DNA from: Baffinella frigidus
Taxonomy: Eukaryota > Cryptophyceae > Cryptomonadales > Baffinellaceae
Assembly (NCBI GenBank): GCA_026770585.1
Contig: MU646424.1
Location: 363,926 to 376,777, forward strand
DNA length: 12,852 bases
Direction: 5' to 3'
The position numbers were made by a program, and so were the translations under genes. The notes beneath the pieces were generated by a model. The model was not told the origin of the DNA. It searched no databases and saw only the letters and a list, made by a program, of their open reading frames with translations. Below, in pieces: positions 12,169 to 12,852 of the stretch (position 1 is its first letter; the number at the start of each line of letters is the position of its first letter).

Positions 12169-12184
12169 CTCACGCGTCAGCAAT

Positions 12185-12286
12185 ATGGCTGATGGTGACC
12201 GTCCTCGTGAGATGAACGACCGCATGGACGGGCCGGGGCTCGACACGGACCTCACTGATGCGGATATCGAGTCCAACTGGGACACG
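12185..12286 (+). CDS. EIF4A: eIF4A-type DEAD-box RNA helicase, first coding exon (partial gene)
   Basis: 34 codons beginning MADGDRPREMNDRMDG and ending DIESNWDT, followed by the donor GTGACG at 12287. The acidic, poorly conserved leader running into IESNWDT(V) resembles the start of the translation initiation factor eIF4A, the ATP-dependent RNA helicase of the cap-binding complex, just before its Q motif. No helicase motif lies in the window, so identity rests on this short block and another DEAD-box member is possible. The reading frame continues past the donor but becomes glycine-rich, low-complexity sequence. A longer in-frame start at 12116 is less likely because a strong acceptor lies between it and 12185. 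Confidence 0.75.
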
Positions 12287-12852
12287 GTGACGCTCCCGCT
12301 CCTTCCCGCCCCCCGCCCGCACGTGAAGCAGGGGTCGCCCGCGGCGGGAGGCCTTTCTGCTGGTGGAGGAGGGTTAGGAGCGTCGCTACGAGACAGGAGA
12401 CGGCAGGATGTGTGTCAGTGCTGGACTGGCGCGCATGCGGGGGTTGGGGGAAGCTTCTGCGGCGTTGAGAGGGGTGACCTCGAAATTATTGACACGCAGC
12501 GCTCTTGGGGTGCTCCTGTGCTCCTGAGCATACGCCTACGGTAGGAACCTAGGGTGGTGTGTGTCCATAATTTCGAGTCACCCCTGTAGTCTGGGAGGAT
12601 GCAATTTGCGACACCAAATGCCCCGAGGGAGGAATCCCTGCAGAAGGTGTTGCTTCGGCGGGGGGGGGGGGGCGCATCAGCGCTCCCGCGGCGCTTTTGG
12701 CGCTGCTGCAGACACGCTTCGTGTTGCTGTATCAGCTGCCCGCGTCATCATTCCATGGACCACACGCTGATAATCAAGGGGTTGGTTGGCTGATAATCCA
12801 TCTCCGCCTGCGTCTCGCGCTCGTCTAGCGCTCACGCCCCCCCCCCCCCCCC
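12287..12852 (+). other. Intron 1 (incomplete) of the eIF4A-type gene
   Basis: Begins GTGACG. It holds one inverted-repeat element (12470-12585), a G run (12659-12671) and a C run at the end of the window (from about 12837). No second exon with helicase motifs is seen. The terminal C run may be real or an assembly edge. Confidence 0.6.
12470..12585. mobile_element. AGGGGTGAC inverted-repeat element in the eIF4A-type intron
   Basis: 116 bp; ends AGGGGTGACCTCGAAATTAT and ATAATTTCGAGTCACCCCT differ by one base. It contains CCTACGGTAGG and CCTAGG, linking it to the elements in the other gene. Confidence 0.87.

Noticed and set aside
12116-12184. Upstream in-frame ATG extending the eIF4A-type protein
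   Set aside because: A CTAAC plus pyrimidine tract and AG lie between this ATG and 12185, and the added residues are unlike the family's start.
12837-12852. Poly-C end as a biological feature
   Set aside because: It coincides with the window edge and may be an assembly boundary; nothing can be said from one side.

Overview
The window is eukaryotic nuclear DNA. Two protein genes can be read, both cut by spliceosomal GT-AG introns, and most of the rest is intron packed with short palindromic elements. Degenerate TTTAGGG-type telomere-like tracts, GC-rich third codon positions and repeat-filled introns suggest a microalga or related protist, possibly an alveolate such as a chromerid. That organism guess is weak and rests on general features only. 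No bacterial operon, rRNA, tRNA or CRISPR array is visible.

Gene 1 is on the minus strand, from an ATG at 11321 down to at least 1745. Seven exons (11195-11321, 10933-11024, 10646-10735, 7949-8077, 6554-6666, 3986-4058, 1745-1855) join without a single frame break into 245 codons. The product is the N-terminal two thirds of a zinc-free medium-chain dehydrogenase/reductase of the ZADH2 (prostaglandin reductase 3-like) group; the C-terminal part lies beyond position 1. Only 735 of about 9.6 kb are coding. Gene 2 runs divergently on the plus strand: its first coding exon (12185-12286) encodes the N-terminus of an eIF4A-type DEAD-box RNA helicase, preceded by a likely 5'-UTR intron and followed by an intron running off the window. 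About 860 bp separate the two start codons and should hold both promoters.

The introns of gene 1 are the unusual part. Exons 3 to 7 each have one to four truncated copies of themselves in neighbouring introns. Most copies keep one splice junction: copies upstream carry the acceptor plus the exon's 5' part, copies downstream carry the exon's 3' part plus the donor. Among and inside these copies lie many MITE-like inverted-repeat elements of about 115-210 bp, several built around the palindrome CCTACGGTAGG, together with telomere-like tracts. One MITE family (ends TTATCTCA/TGAGATAA) can be defined exactly, because two copies have 4-bp target duplications and the uninterrupted target for each is present elsewhere in the window.

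Layout: 1-1744, intron 7 or beyond, with elements and telomere-like filler; 1745-1855, exon 7; 1856-3985, intron 6; 3986-4058, exon 6; 4059-6553, intron 5; 6554-6666, exon 5; 6667-7948, intron 4; 7949-8077, exon 4; 8078-10645, intron 3; 10646-11321, exons 3 to 1 with two short introns; 11322-12168, divergent intergenic region or UTR intron; 12185-12286, eIF4A exon; 12287-12852, intron ending in a poly-C run.
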